A stretch of 64,000 bases of DNA, taken from positions 67,829-131,828 of the forward strand of contig CAJTPH010000001.1 of assembly GCA_910578215.1 (NCBI GenBank), in the 5' to 3' direction. Position numbers and translations under genes: made by a program. This document shows positions 1 to 8,424 of the stretch, piece after piece (within the stretch, counting starts at the first letter, position 1; every line of letters begins with the position of its first letter). This DNA comes from an uncultured Acetatifactor sp. Lineage in GTDB: Bacteria; Bacillota; Clostridia; Lachnospirales; Lachnospiraceae. The notes under the pieces were generated by a model that was not told the origin of the DNA, made no database searches, and was given only the letters and a program-made list of their open reading frames with translations.

Positions 1-724
1 GATAATCGCCAAACTGACGCGCCACCTCGATGGCGACCTCATCCCCCGCTTTCACTGCGTCAAACACTCTTTTTGCTGAAAGGGCGCCCCGCCGCAGCAG
101 GCTCTGCCTGTCATCCTGCGCAAGACGTCTTCCCGCCAGACGTACTATGCCTGTCGCAGAGGCATATTGCTCCAGACAGCCCTTATTTTTGCAGCCGCAC
201 TCCTCGGTCTCGCCGTCCTGAATATGAATATGCCCGATCTCCCCGGCGGCTCCGCAGGCCCCCGTAAGAATCTTTCCGTCCACAATGATCCCGCCGCCCA
301 CGCCGGTGCCCAGCGTAACCAGCACCATGTTGCGCAAGCCTCTGCCGCCGCCCTGCCACAGCTCTCCGTAGGCGGCCGCATTGGCGTCGTTTAACGCCTT
401 CACCGGTACATTAATATATGCCCTCAGGGCGTCCGGTATGTTAAAAACCTTCCAGCCGATATTCACGGCGCCGGCTGTCAGCGTGCCATCGTCATCCACC
501 GCTCCCGGCACCCCTACGCCAATGCCCTGAATGTCCTCCGTCCGAAGCTTCCTCTCCTCCAGCTTTGCCAGAATGCTTTTCGCCGCATCCCGCAGAATAT
601 AGCTTCCTTCATCTTCCTTATTTGTGGGAATCTCCCATTTATCCGTTACGCAGCCATCTTCCCCGAACAGCCCCAGCTTTACCGCAGTGCCGCCGATGTC
701 AATACCAAACGCAAACCTTCCCAT
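1..724 (-). CDS. glcK: ROK family glucokinase, C-terminus missing
   Basis: Cytoplasmic sugar kinase of the ROK family, probably ATP-dependent glucose phosphorylation. The reading frame starts MGRFAFGIDIGGTAVKLGLF, the ROK phosphate-binding loop, and carries GTGVGGGIIVDGKI and the zinc motif CGCKNKGCLEQYAS preceded by GEIGH, which marks the bacterial glucokinase branch. About 241 codons are present and the window edge removes the end (family length is near 310). An AGGAG box at 736-740 allows the ATG at 724 or a GTG at 730. It starts just after hprK, so the two are probably co-transcribed, linking sugar entry to HPr phosphorylation. ROK repressors share the fold, but no N-terminal HTH is present, so a kinase is favoured. 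Confidence 0.9.
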   Translation of the reverse strand, partial: MGRFAFGIDIGGTAVKLGLFGEDGCVTDKWEIPTNKEDEGSYILRDAAKSILAKLEERKLRTEDIQGIGVGVPGAVDDDGTLTAGAVNIGWKVFNIPDALRAYINVPVKALNDANAAAYGELWQGGGRGLRNMVLVTLGTGVGGGIIVDGKILTGACGAAGEIGHIHIQDGETEECGCKNKGCLEQYASATGIVRLAGRRLAQDDRQSLLRRGALSAKRVFDAVKAGDEVAIEVARQFGDY

Positions 725-732
725 TTTCACAT

Positions 733-1674
733 TTACTCCTCGTCCTCGTCTCTTTTTCTGGCCAGAGAATTCTGAACGCGGGAATACAGCTCCTGCGCCG
801 CATTATAGCCCATCTTCTTCTGGCGGTGGTTTACCGCCGCGCTCTCGCAGATGATTGCCAGGCTCCTTCCCGGCCGAATGGGAATATTATGACAGACCAC
901 CCGGTTGCCCAGATATTCCACATAGTTTTCCTCCAGCCCAAGCCTGTCATACTCCTTATCCTTGTCCCAGTCCTCCAAGTGAATGACCAGATCGATAGAC
1001 TGGGTATCCTTCACCGCGCTCACGCCAAACAGCGCCTTTACGTCCACAATGCCTATGCCGCGCAGCTCGATCAGATTTTTGGTCACGTCCGGCGCAGAGC
1101 CGATCAGGGTCTCCTCGCTGACCCTCCGCAGCTCCACCACGTCGTCCGTCACCAGACGATGCCCCCGCTTGACCAGCTCCAGCGCCGCCTCGGACTTACC
1201 GATGCCGCTCTCACCCGTGATAAGCACTCCCTCGCCGTACACGTCCACCAGCACTCCGTGAATGGAAATGCAGGGCGCCAGCTGCACATTCAGCCACCGG
1301 ATGGTTTCCGCCATAAAAGCGGAGGTAGCCTCCTTGGAGGAAAGAATGGGTATTTTGTGCGCCACGGCACACTCCGTAAAAATCGGGTCCGGTCTTAAGT
1401 CACGGCAGAATACAAAGGCAGGAACATCGTAATCCATCAGCTCATTGTATACCTCCCGCTTCCTGTGCTCCTCCATATCCTCCATATAGGCATATTCCAC
1501 AAAGCCGATAACCTGAAGGCGCGTGGCGTCAAAATGCTCGAAAAATCCCGCAATCTGAAGGGCAGGGCGGTTGATGTCCGACTGAGCGAGGCGGATGCCC
1601 TTAACCTCAACCTCCGGCGTGAGATTCTCAAGCTTCATTTTTTCAATCACCCGTGTCAATGCGATACTTTCCAT
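733..1674 (-). CDS. hprK: HPr kinase/phosphorylase
   Basis: Bifunctional enzyme that phosphorylates and dephosphorylates Ser46 of HPr (and Crh), the switch for CcpA-dependent carbon catabolite control in Firmicutes. The 313-residue length matches the family. The P-loop GESGIGKSE lies at about residues 154-162, preceded by the N-terminal receiver-like domain and followed by the HprK signature LIELRGIGIVDVKALFG at about 201-217. A GGGAGG ribosome site sits 8 bases before the ATG. The ROK kinase follows with no real gap, suggesting an operon. The promoter is probably in the 80 bases between it and uvrC, where an AT-rich -10-like TAAAAT occurs. Confidence 0.97.
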   Translation of the reverse strand: MESIALTRVIEKMKLENLTPEVEVKGIRLAQSDINRPALQIAGFFEHFDATRLQVIGFVEYAYMEDMEEHRKREVYNELMDYDVPAFVFCRDLRPDPIFTECAVAHKIPILSSKEATSAFMAETIRWLNVQLAPCISIHGVLVDVYGEGVLITGESGIGKSEAALELVKRGHRLVTDDVVELRRVSEETLIGSAPDVTKNLIELRGIGIVDVKALFGVSAVKDTQSIDLVIHLEDWDKDKEYDRLGLEENYVEYLGNRVVCHNIPIRPGRSLAIICESAAVNHRQKKMGYNAAQELYSRVQNSLARKRDEDEE

Positions 1675-1755
1675 AAATCATACCTCCCTGTCCCTGAATG
1701 TGTCCCTTTAAATAATGTTATTTTATCACAACACAGCATTTATGAAAAGATATTG

Positions 1756-3633
1756 TTACTCTTTTGCTTCATCCTTTTTCCTGAAAAAACGATAAATTTC
1801 CTCAGCGGCGCGCCTGTTCAGCTCCGGCAGCCGCTCCAGCTCCTCCACCGAGGCCGCCTTGATTTCCGCAATGGATCTGAAATGCCGCATCAGGGCTTTT
1901 CTTCTGGCAGGACCCACCCCCGGAATATCATCCAGGACGGACCTTACCTGAGATTTGCTGCGCAGCGAGCGGTGATACTCGATAGCGAAGCGGTGGGCTT
2001 CATCCTGCACCCTGGTAATCAGCTTAAAGCCCTCCGAGCGTGTGTCGATGGGCAGCTCCACATTATTGAAATATAAGCCCCGGGTGCGGTGATTATCGTC
2101 CTTTACCATGCCGCAGACCGGAATGCTGAGATGAAGCTCCTCCAGCACGGACAGCGCAATGTTCACCTGCCCCCTGCCGCCGTCCATCATCAGCAGGTCC
2201 GGGAATTTGGTAAAGCTTCCGTACTCCTTCTCCAGGTTCTTTTCCTCCAGCTCCGCGCTCTCCTCCATGCCGTGGGTGAAGCGTCTTGTCAGTACCTCCC
2301 GCATACAGGCGTAATCGTCCGGGCCCGAGACCGTTCTGATACGAAACTTCCGGTAATCGCTGGGCTTGGGCTTTCCCTTTTCAAACACGATCATGGAGCC
2401 CACATTCTCAAACCCGTTGATGTTGGAAATATCAAACGCCTCCATCCGCTCTATGCGCTCAAGCCCCAAAACACCGGCGATCTCCCGGACCGCGCCGATG
2501 GTGCGGCCCTCCTCCCGCTTCAGGCGTTCCCGGTCCTGCTCCAGAATATGTCTGGCATTCTCCGCCGCCAGCTCCACAAGCTTTTCCTTAGAACCGATCT
2601 TCGGCACACGGATGTAAACCCTTCCTCCCTTGCGCTCCGTCAGCCATTTTTCTATAAGCTTTTGATCTCCTATCTCATACTGCAGCATCAGCTCCCTGGG
2701 AATAAAGGGTGTACCCGCATAAAACTGCTTTACAAAATTCTCCAGGATCTCCGGCTTGTTGCCCTCCGACACATGTGTCATGTAGTAGTGCTCCCTGCCG
2801 ATCAGCTTCCCGTCCCGCACGAAAAACACCTGAACCACCGCCTCTCTGTCATCCTGATAGAGCGCGATAATATCCTTGTCCTCACCAACGCTGTCCGTGA
2901 TCTTCTGCTTCTGGGAAACCTGTTTGACACTGTTGAACAAATCCCGGTAGACGGCCGCCGTCTCAAAGTCCAGATCCTCCGACGCAGCCTTCATTTTTGT
3001 CTCCAGCTCCTTCAGAACCATATTGTAATTGCCGTTTAGAAATTCCAGCGCCTTCCCTACCTGCTCCCGGTATTGTTCCCTGCTCACATAGCCCTGACAG
3101 GGGGCGGAGCACTGCTTGATATGATAGTTCAGGCAGGCGCGCTCCAGCCCGATATCCCTTGGCAGAACACGGTTGCAGGTTCGCAGGAAATAAAGCTTGT
3201 TCAACAGCTCTATGGTATCCTTTACCGCCGCCGCGCTGGTGTAAGGCCCAAAGTACTTCGACTTGTCCTTTTTCATCGTCCTGGAAAAGAGAATCCGGGG
3301 ATAGTCCTCTCCCACGGTCACCTTTATATAAGGATAGGTTTTATCGTCCTTAAGCAAGGTGTTATATTTCGGAGAATACTCTTTAATCAGATTGTTTTCC
3401 AGCACCAGCGCTTCCAGCTCCGAGTCCGTCACAATATACTCGAAACGGGCGATCAGTGTAACCATCTTGTCGATGGCAGGACCGCGTCCGATGTTTTCCC
3501 GGAAATAAGAGCGCACGCGGTTGTGAAGGTTTATCGCCTTTCCCACATATAAAATGACATCTTTGTCATCCCTCATAATATAAACTCCCGGTTCCTTTGG
3601 GAGCTTCTTCAATTCTTCCTCTATGACAAACAT
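1756..3633 (-). CDS. uvrC: Excinuclease ABC subunit C
   Basis: Nucleotide excision repair nuclease that makes both incisions around a UvrA/UvrB-marked lesion. The 625 residues have the standard order: a GIY-YIG nuclease at about 12-95 (GVYIMRDDKDVILYVGKA), a cysteine-bearing linker (CSAPCQGY), a UVR coiled-coil at about 205-240, the RNase H-like 5' nuclease domain (FDISNINGFENVGSMIVF, MMDGGRGQVN) and a C-terminal helix-hairpin-helix pair (LDDIPGVGPARRKAL). Length and motifs are normal and nothing looks broken. It lies 80 bases upstream of hprK on the same strand, and its own upstream neighbour is the amidase gene. Confidence 0.98.
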   Translation of the reverse strand: MFVIEEELKKLPKEPGVYIMRDDKDVILYVGKAINLHNRVRSYFRENIGRGPAIDKMVTLIARFEYIVTDSELEALVLENNLIKEYSPKYNTLLKDDKTYPYIKVTVGEDYPRILFSRTMKKDKSKYFGPYTSAAAVKDTIELLNKLYFLRTCNRVLPRDIGLERACLNYHIKQCSAPCQGYVSREQYREQVGKALEFLNGNYNMVLKELETKMKAASEDLDFETAAVYRDLFNSVKQVSQKQKITDSVGEDKDIIALYQDDREAVVQVFFVRDGKLIGREHYYMTHVSEGNKPEILENFVKQFYAGTPFIPRELMLQYEIGDQKLIEKWLTERKGGRVYIRVPKIGSKEKLVELAAENARHILEQDRERLKREEGRTIGAVREIAGVLGLERIERMEAFDISNINGFENVGSMIVFEKGKPKPSDYRKFRIRTVSGPDDYACMREVLTRRFTHGMEESAELEEKNLEKEYGSFTKFPDLLMMDGGRGQVNIALSVLEELHLSIPVCGMVKDDNHRTRGLYFNNVELPIDTRSEGFKLITRVQDEAHRFAIEYHRSLRSKSQVRSVLDDIPGVGPARRKALMRHFRSIAEIKAASVEELERLPELNRRAAEEIYRFFRKKDEAKE

Positions 3634-3717
3634 AATACCTTCCTGTGCCCTCCGCTTCCTCTGCCCCGTGGCCTTTGCCCGGAGTACATGTCTTCATGCA
3701 AAGCCTGAACCCCGCCT

Positions 3718-4668
3718 CTACTGCCCGCTGCCCGGCTGCAAAAATCTGTCTACGCCGTCTGCAATGCCCCGGACAATCTTATCCTGATAATCCTCCGTGG
3801 CCATAAGGGCGTCCTCCTCCGGATTGCTCATATAACCCATCTCCACAATGGTGGCGGGCACCTGGCACCAATTGATGCCGCTCATGGTGTCCGTCTCCCA
3901 CACACGCCTTTTTTCGCAGCCTGTCGCCGCCGCAAGCTCGTCCAGGATAAAGGCCGCCAAATCCCTGCTTTGCTCATACAAATTCCCGTTGTAAGGATTC
4001 TTTGCGGTCTGGCAGATAGTCATTGCCCCCTTTACGGAGGTATTTTCGGAGCCGTTGGCATGAATACGGATAAACGCGTCCGCCTCTGCATCATTCGCCA
4101 CCTTCGCCCGCTCACTGTTGCTTATATCCACATCATGAGTAGTGCGCACCATGATCACCCGGTAGCCCCGGCTCGTCAGCTCCGTCTCCAGCTTCAGTGC
4201 TACCGTCAGGGTCAGCTCGTACTCATTCAGGCCGCTGGTCTTTCCCGCAGTCCCCGCGGATACCTTCTTCTTCGTCTCCGTTGCGCCGGGTCCTATGGGC
4301 TCCTGGTCGCTGTTGCCTTTCTGCTGGTGCCCCGCGTCAATAACCACCAGAAGACCGTTCTCCGCCTCCAGGTCTCCCTCCACGGCAGTTGCCGTGGGAC
4401 CCGCCGGCGGCTGAGACTCCGGAGCAGACGGCGGCTGGGCAGTCACGCCGGGCCCAGGACCCCGGGACGGCTGCGGCTCCCTTGTCTCCTGAGGCGCCGT
4501 TATCGGCGCAAGGGACGGCTCCGCCGTAGGAGCAAGGGTTTCAAGCGGCGTGGGAATCAGCCTGGCATCAGGCTCTCCCTGCTGTCCGCAGCCCGTAAGC
4601 AGCAAAACTGCCGCCGCAAGACCTGACGCCAGTTTATATGTTAAATTTTTTAATACTTTCCTAAACAT
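3718..4668 (-). CDS. N-acetylmuramoyl-L-alanine amidase, lipoprotein
   Basis: Cell-wall hydrolase of the Amidase_3 (zinc-dependent, AmiC/CwlC-like) family that cleaves the bond between muramic acid and the stem peptide. The chosen start gives 316 residues with a lipoprotein signal ending LLLTGCGQQ; a longer in-frame start at 4761 has no ribosome site, whereas GGGAGG lies properly before 4668. A Pro/Ala/Thr-rich spacer of about 80 residues follows the lipid cysteine, then the catalytic domain with zinc ligands in VIDAGHQ, a glutamate in the EYELTLTVALKL helix, IRIHANG and the catalytic TIVEMGYMSNPEED. The protein is probably anchored outside the membrane for peptidoglycan turnover or sporulation-related lysis. 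Confidence 0.93.
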   Translation of the reverse strand: MFRKVLKNLTYKLASGLAAAVLLLTGCGQQGEPDARLIPTPLETLAPTAEPSLAPITAPQETREPQPSRGPGPGVTAQPPSAPESQPPAGPTATAVEGDLEAENGLLVVIDAGHQQKGNSDQEPIGPGATETKKKVSAGTAGKTSGLNEYELTLTVALKLETELTSRGYRVIMVRTTHDVDISNSERAKVANDAEADAFIRIHANGSENTSVKGAMTICQTAKNPYNGNLYEQSRDLAAFILDELAAATGCEKRRVWETDTMSGINWCQVPATIVEMGYMSNPEEDALMATEDYQDKIVRGIADGVDRFLQPGSGQ

Positions 4669-5067
4669 TGTATTTAAACCCTCCCGCCAAAATAACCTGC
4701 GCAGTTTTATACCAACGGGGCTGCCCCTCCAACAAATCTTTTCCTTCTCTAGTATATACACTATTCAAATTTTTTTCCAGTACTTTGTGCAGGGCATTTA
4801 CCTCATGTAAATAATGAAAAACCGTACAAAAACGCGTCCCAAAGGAACGCATTTCTATGATCAAGATATACTTTCCTTTGTGTGGCCGCGTACATAAAAA
4901 ACGGCAGCTGCCCATGTTTCCATAAAGGCAGATGCCATCCATCCTCAAAATATGTTTTCCAAACAGTGCGATAATGCAGAACTAAAGTCTGGGATTACGG
5001 CTGGAAATACCATAACTGAATCCCGGACTTTGAATCTGCTCAATGGAATGGAATGGATAAGTACAAG
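4669..5067. other. Intergenic gap with one long hairpin
   Basis: No gene with a credible start was found here. The only structure I see is an inverted repeat at 4984-4996 and 5019-5031, a 13-bp stem with one wobble pair and a 22-base loop. It lies just past the stop of the small HTH gene and may end that transcript, although no T-run follows on either strand. The rest is AT-rich and probably holds the amidase promoter. Confidence 0.4.
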
Positions 5068-5298
5068 CTACTGTTTTTCAGGCGGATAGAATACAAGCAA
5101 ATCTTCTATTCCACACTCCAAGACAGTACAAAGTTTGCATAACACGAATACATCTAAACGAGTAATGCTGTTAGTGCAATAACTGTCTATCTGTTTCCAG
5201 TTCATTTCTGCTTTGTGTGACAGCTTATTTTTGCTCAAGCCCTTTTCCTTTAGCAATTCATTCAGCCGGATTTCCATGTGACCGTAATTATCTTCCAC
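5068..5298 (-). CDS. Small XRE-family HTH regulator
   Basis: A 76-residue DNA-binding protein of the Cro/C1 type. The helix-turn-helix spans EIRLNELLKEKGLSKNKLSHKAEMNWKQ in two adjoining helices, and the C-terminal LCTVLECGIEDLLVF is the usual fourth and fifth helix of this short family, which ends with a few charged residues. I chose the GTG at 5298 because an AGAGGTGG box lies 4-6 bases before it; the next ATG at 5277 would give a 69-residue protein with poorer spacing. It stands alone between an amidase gene and ftsH, and no target can be told from context. Confidence 0.8.
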   Translation of the reverse strand: MEDNYGHMEIRLNELLKEKGLSKNKLSHKAEMNWKQIDSYCTNSITRLDVFVLCKLCTVLECGIEDLLVFYPPEKQ

Positions 5299-5641
5299 TT
5301 TTCCACCTCTGCCAATCAGTATTCTTGTAAGCTTTGAACGATTTAATTCTATATATGTTATAGAGGCTTGGTAATCCCAAGCAAGTATTAGATCACCAGA
5401 TGCAGAAACATTTGTTTTGCATTTAGGAAACAATGAAAAATATGTATATTTCCCGTTGCTTATCAGCAGGAATAAAAAGCAATAAATGCTGAATATTGCA
5501 TTTTAAGACTGTACATAGCTATATTAGTATGAAAAATAATTCCTCTATACTGACAGCGGGACGAAAACGCCATATGGAAATATCAACCCCAGAAAGGAAC
5601 CGCCTGACTCCTCTCCGGGGTTTAGTATAAAAACTTATTTT
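5299..5641. other. Intergenic gap before the HTH gene
   Basis: No coding sequence is supported. The stretch is AT-rich and should contain the HTH gene promoter. It holds one copy (5466-5480) of a GCAGGAATAAAAAGC motif that recurs elsewhere in the window. A weak AACCCC/GGGGTT stem at about 5585-5621 sits just past the ftsH stop and may act as its terminator. Confidence 0.35.
5466..5480 (+). repeat. Dispersed GCAGGAATAAA motif, copy 1
   Basis: GCAGGAATAAAAAGC, identical over 15 bases to 12042-12056 and close to copies at 47302-47317 (inverted) and 49747-49761. It lies in an intergenic gap. Confidence 0.5.
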
Positions 5642-8080
5642 TTATTCCATCCTGCCGTTAGAAAACCGGCCTACAGGGCGCTCCTCCTTCTCCGGCTCCT
5701 GCGCTTTCTCTGCTTCCGCAGGCTTCTGCGTCTGCGCCAATCCCATGGGCTCCTGCGCTCCCGGCGCCTTCTCTGCTTCTGCGGCTTCCTGTGCCTGCGC
5801 CAATCCCATGGACTCCTGCTCTCCCGGCACTTTCTCTGCTTCCGCAGGCTCCTGCGCCTTCTCTGCTTCCACGGGTTCCGGTTCCTGCGCCTGGGTCAAT
5901 CCCGCTGGCTCCTGCTTCCCTGTTGCTTCCTCGCTCCGCTCCGTGCCTTCCGCCGCCCCGGCTTTTCCCATATCGGTATCCCCGGCTCCGGTATCCCCGG
6001 CTCCGGCGTCGCCACCTGCAGCTCCGGCCTCACGCGCCTCAGAAGCAGGTTCCCGGGCAGGCTTCCCGGCTCCGGCCTCACTCTCCTTTTCCTCAGGCTC
6101 AGGCAGCCCCTTCGCCTTGCGGAAGATCTCCATAAACTGCTTGCCGGTAATGGTCTCCTTCTCGATCAGGAACTCCGCCAGCTTATCCATCACATCGCGG
6201 TTCTCACGCAGCATGGCGAGAGCCTTCTCATAGCTCTCCTTCAAAATCGCCACCACCTCGTCGTCGATCTCCGCAGCCGTGGCGTCGCTGCAGTTCAGCG
6301 CCGTCCTTCCCTCCAGGTACTGGCTTTCCACCGTGGCAAGCCCTACAAGCCCGAACTTCTTGCTCATGCCATAACGCGTTACCATATTTCTTGCGATATC
6401 CGTAGCCTTTTCAATGTCGTTTGCCGCGCCTGTCGTGACGGTGTCAAAAACTACCTCCTCGGCGGCGCGCCCGCCCACAAGGCCCACCAGCATATCTCTC
6501 AGCTCATCCTCGGTATTCAGGTACTTCTCCTCCTCCGGCACATGCATGACATAGCCCAGAGCGCCCATGGTCCGGGGCACAATGGTGATCTTCTGCACGG
6601 GCTCGGAATTTTTCTGCAGCGCGCTGATCAGCGCATGCCCCACCTCATGATAGGAGACGATCTTTCGCTCCTCCTTGCTCATGATGCGGTCCTTCTTCTC
6701 CTTACCTACAAGCACTACCTCCACCGCGTCAAACAGATCCTTCTGGCAGACATACTCCCTGCCCTCTTTTACGGCATTGATTGCCGCCTCGTTGATCATA
6801 TTGGCCAGGTCGGAGCCCACCGCGCCGCTGGTGGCAAGGGCAATGGCATCCAGATCCACGGTCTCATCCATCTTCACATCCTTCGCATGAACCTTCAGGA
6901 TCTCGACACGCCCCCTTAAATCGGGCTTATCCACAATAATACGCCTGTCGAAACGCCCGGGACGCAGCAGCGCCTTATCCAGAATCTCAGGGCGGTTTGT
7001 TGCCCCCAAAATCAAAATTCCCTTGGAGCTGTCAAAACCGTCCATCTCGGAGAGCAGCTGGTTCAGGGTCTGCTCCCGCTCCTCGTTGCCGCCGCCGTAT
7101 TTGGAATCACGGCTGCGTCCGATGGCGTCTATCTCATCGATAAAGATAATACAGGGCGCGTTCTTATTCGCCTCCTTGAACAGGTCGCGGACACGGCTGG
7201 CGCCCACGCCTACATACAGCTCGATAAAATCAGAGCCCGTCAGTGAGAAAAACGGCACATGCGCCTCTCCCGCCACCGCCTTTGCCAGCAGGGTCTTACC
7301 CGTTCCGGGAGGTCCCACAAGCAGGGCTCCCTTGGGCAGCCTCGCGCCTATCTTGGAATACTTTCCGGGATTGTGCAGGAAATCAACCACCTCCACCAGG
7401 GATTCCTTGGCCTCGTCCTCGCCTGCCACGTCCTTAAAGGTCACGCCCGTTTCCTTCTGCACATAGACCTTGGCATTGCTCTTGCCCACGCCCATAGGAC
7501 CGCCGCTGCCGCCCATCTTTTTAAAGACGACGCCCAGCAGTATCCACATCAGCGCAACCGGCAGCACCACATAGAGCACCACATCCATAATTCTGCCGGA
7601 ATTGTCGTTCAACGTCCGGTTGGCATCGATTCCGTGCTCTATCATGCGCGCCGTCAGGGTATCAAAATCCTCCATCATAATGGTGGAATAAGTCACCTGT
7701 ATATTTCCGTAAAGCGCCGCATAAGGATTGGGCGTCACGGTGCCGGACTTATCCCCTTCCTTCAGGGTAAAACGGATCTGCCCGTTGCTCTGCACGTCGA
7801 TGGCCTCTACCCGGTCTTCGTTGACGTATTTCAGAAACTGCGTATAGGATACCTCTCTGGTGTTTCCGCTGCCGCCGAACAGCATGTTCCACAGCATAAA
7901 AATAATTAACAGCGTGCTTAATCCGGCAAGCAGAAGCATCAGAATACTGGGCTTCCTGGGCGAGCCGTTGCCGCCTCCGTTTCCGTTATTGGAGCCGTTT
8001 CCGTTTCCTCCCGGCATATTGCCGTGACTGCCGTTATCATATCCCCCGCCGTTATCATACTGGTTTGTCTGATTGTCCAT
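5642..8080 (-). CDS. ftsH: ATP-dependent zinc metalloprotease FtsH with long repetitive tail
   Basis: Membrane-anchored AAA+ protease that degrades misfolded membrane proteins and regulators. The start at 8080 has a GGAG box and gives 812 residues; an upstream in-frame extension to 8176 lacks support. Order: an Asn/Gly-rich cytoplasmic head (1-45), membrane helix 46-68, an extracytoplasmic domain, a second helix about 165-186, Walker A GPPGTGKT at 256-263, Walker B IIFIDEIDAIG, SRH with LLRPGRFDRR, and zinc site HEVGH at 478-482 with the third ligand in GAANDIEKATD. The typical protein ends near residue 660; here about 148 extra residues rich in Glu, Ala, Lys and Pro follow, built from repeats. 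The core looks fully functional. Confidence 0.97.
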   Translation of the reverse strand: MDNQTNQYDNGGGYDNGSHGNMPGGNGNGSNNGNGGGNGSPRKPSILMLLLAGLSTLLIIFMLWNMLFGGSGNTREVSYTQFLKYVNEDRVEAIDVQSNGQIRFTLKEGDKSGTVTPNPYAALYGNIQVTYSTIMMEDFDTLTARMIEHGIDANRTLNDNSGRIMDVVLYVVLPVALMWILLGVVFKKMGGSGGPMGVGKSNAKVYVQKETGVTFKDVAGEDEAKESLVEVVDFLHNPGKYSKIGARLPKGALLVGPPGTGKTLLAKAVAGEAHVPFFSLTGSDFIELYVGVGASRVRDLFKEANKNAPCIIFIDEIDAIGRSRDSKYGGGNEEREQTLNQLLSEMDGFDSSKGILILGATNRPEILDKALLRPGRFDRRIIVDKPDLRGRVEILKVHAKDVKMDETVDLDAIALATSGAVGSDLANMINEAAINAVKEGREYVCQKDLFDAVEVVLVGKEKKDRIMSKEERKIVSYHEVGHALISALQKNSEPVQKITIVPRTMGALGYVMHVPEEEKYLNTEDELRDMLVGLVGGRAAEEVVFDTVTTGAANDIEKATDIARNMVTRYGMSKKFGLVGLATVESQYLEGRTALNCSDATAAEIDDEVVAILKESYEKALAMLRENRDVMDKLAEFLIEKETITGKQFMEIFRKAKGLPEPEEKESEAGAGKPAREPASEAREAGAAGGDAGAGDTGAGDTDMGKAGAAEGTERSEEATGKQEPAGLTQAQEPEPVEAEKAQEPAEAEKVPGEQESMGLAQAQEAAEAEKAPGAQEPMGLAQTQKPAEAEKAQEPEKEERPVGRFSNGRME
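5690..5905 (-). repeat. Tandem repeats encoding the FtsH tail
   Basis: Imperfect coding repeats in which GLAQAQ/GLTQAQ/GLAQTQ blocks alternate with AEAEKAQEP or AEAEKAPGAQEP blocks. Three to four units of roughly 80-100 bases are visible, with a shorter GAGDT repeat just upstream in the gene (about 5975-6010). All differences keep the frame open, so the tail is translated and could vary in length by slippage or recombination. Confidence 0.75.
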
Positions 8081-8220
8081 AGTAACTCCATTTCCATATT
8101 TTTTAACATTTCCGGCCAAAAGCTTACGCCTTATGCCCGCCGGGGCGGACATTCCGTATTTTAAGGGAACCTTCAAACTGCTTACCCTTTTACATTCCCC
8201 AATTATATCAAATCTATTTT

Positions 8221-8249
8221 ATTATAGAAAGAATAAATTGATAAATCAA
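8221..8249 (-). promoter_or_regulatory. ftsH promoter, sigma-A type
   Basis: On the minus strand TTGATT (8244-8249) and TATAAT (8221-8226) are separated by 17 bases, a near-consensus housekeeping promoter about 140 bases before the ftsH start. Confidence 0.7.
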
Positions 8250-8366
8250 TACCGTAAATGTGAAAAATGCGTGTCATCTCTTAAAGATTTCTAAACTATT
8301 GCCAAATTTGATGCATTTCGACACAAAACAGAATGTCCAAAAAATTTTTATGGCGGCGGAACAGTA

Positions 8367-8392
8367 AAACGGGGCGGTTCACCGCCCCGTTT
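8367..8392 (-). terminator. Rho-independent terminator of the chemoreceptor gene
   Basis: A perfect 12-bp inverted repeat (AAACGGGGCGGT and its complement) with a very short loop, 33 bases past the receptor stop codon. It ends in T-rich sequence on both strands, so it may also stop transcripts from the other side. Confidence 0.75.
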
Positions 8393-8424
8393 ATTCCATA
8401 TAGCCTGTGTTTTATGTAAGCCTC

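Larger units (their letters stand above)
8081..8424. other. ftsH leader and promoter, receptor terminator
   Basis: No gene is seen. On the minus strand the stretch holds the receptor gene terminator at 8367-8392 and then the ftsH promoter at 8221-8249, leaving a leader of about 135 bases in front of ftsH. No riboswitch motif was recognised in the leader. Confidence 0.6.

Noticed and set aside
565..1398. Long plus-strand open frame opposite hprK
   Set aside because: It is the antisense shadow of hprK and the kinase gene, with no ribosome site or family look.
2089..3039. Long plus-strand open frame opposite uvrC
   Set aside because: It is antisense to uvrC and has no protein-like motifs.
4661..4948. 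95-codon frame after the amidase start
   Set aside because: It overlaps the amidase start, has no ribosome site and no recognisable motif.
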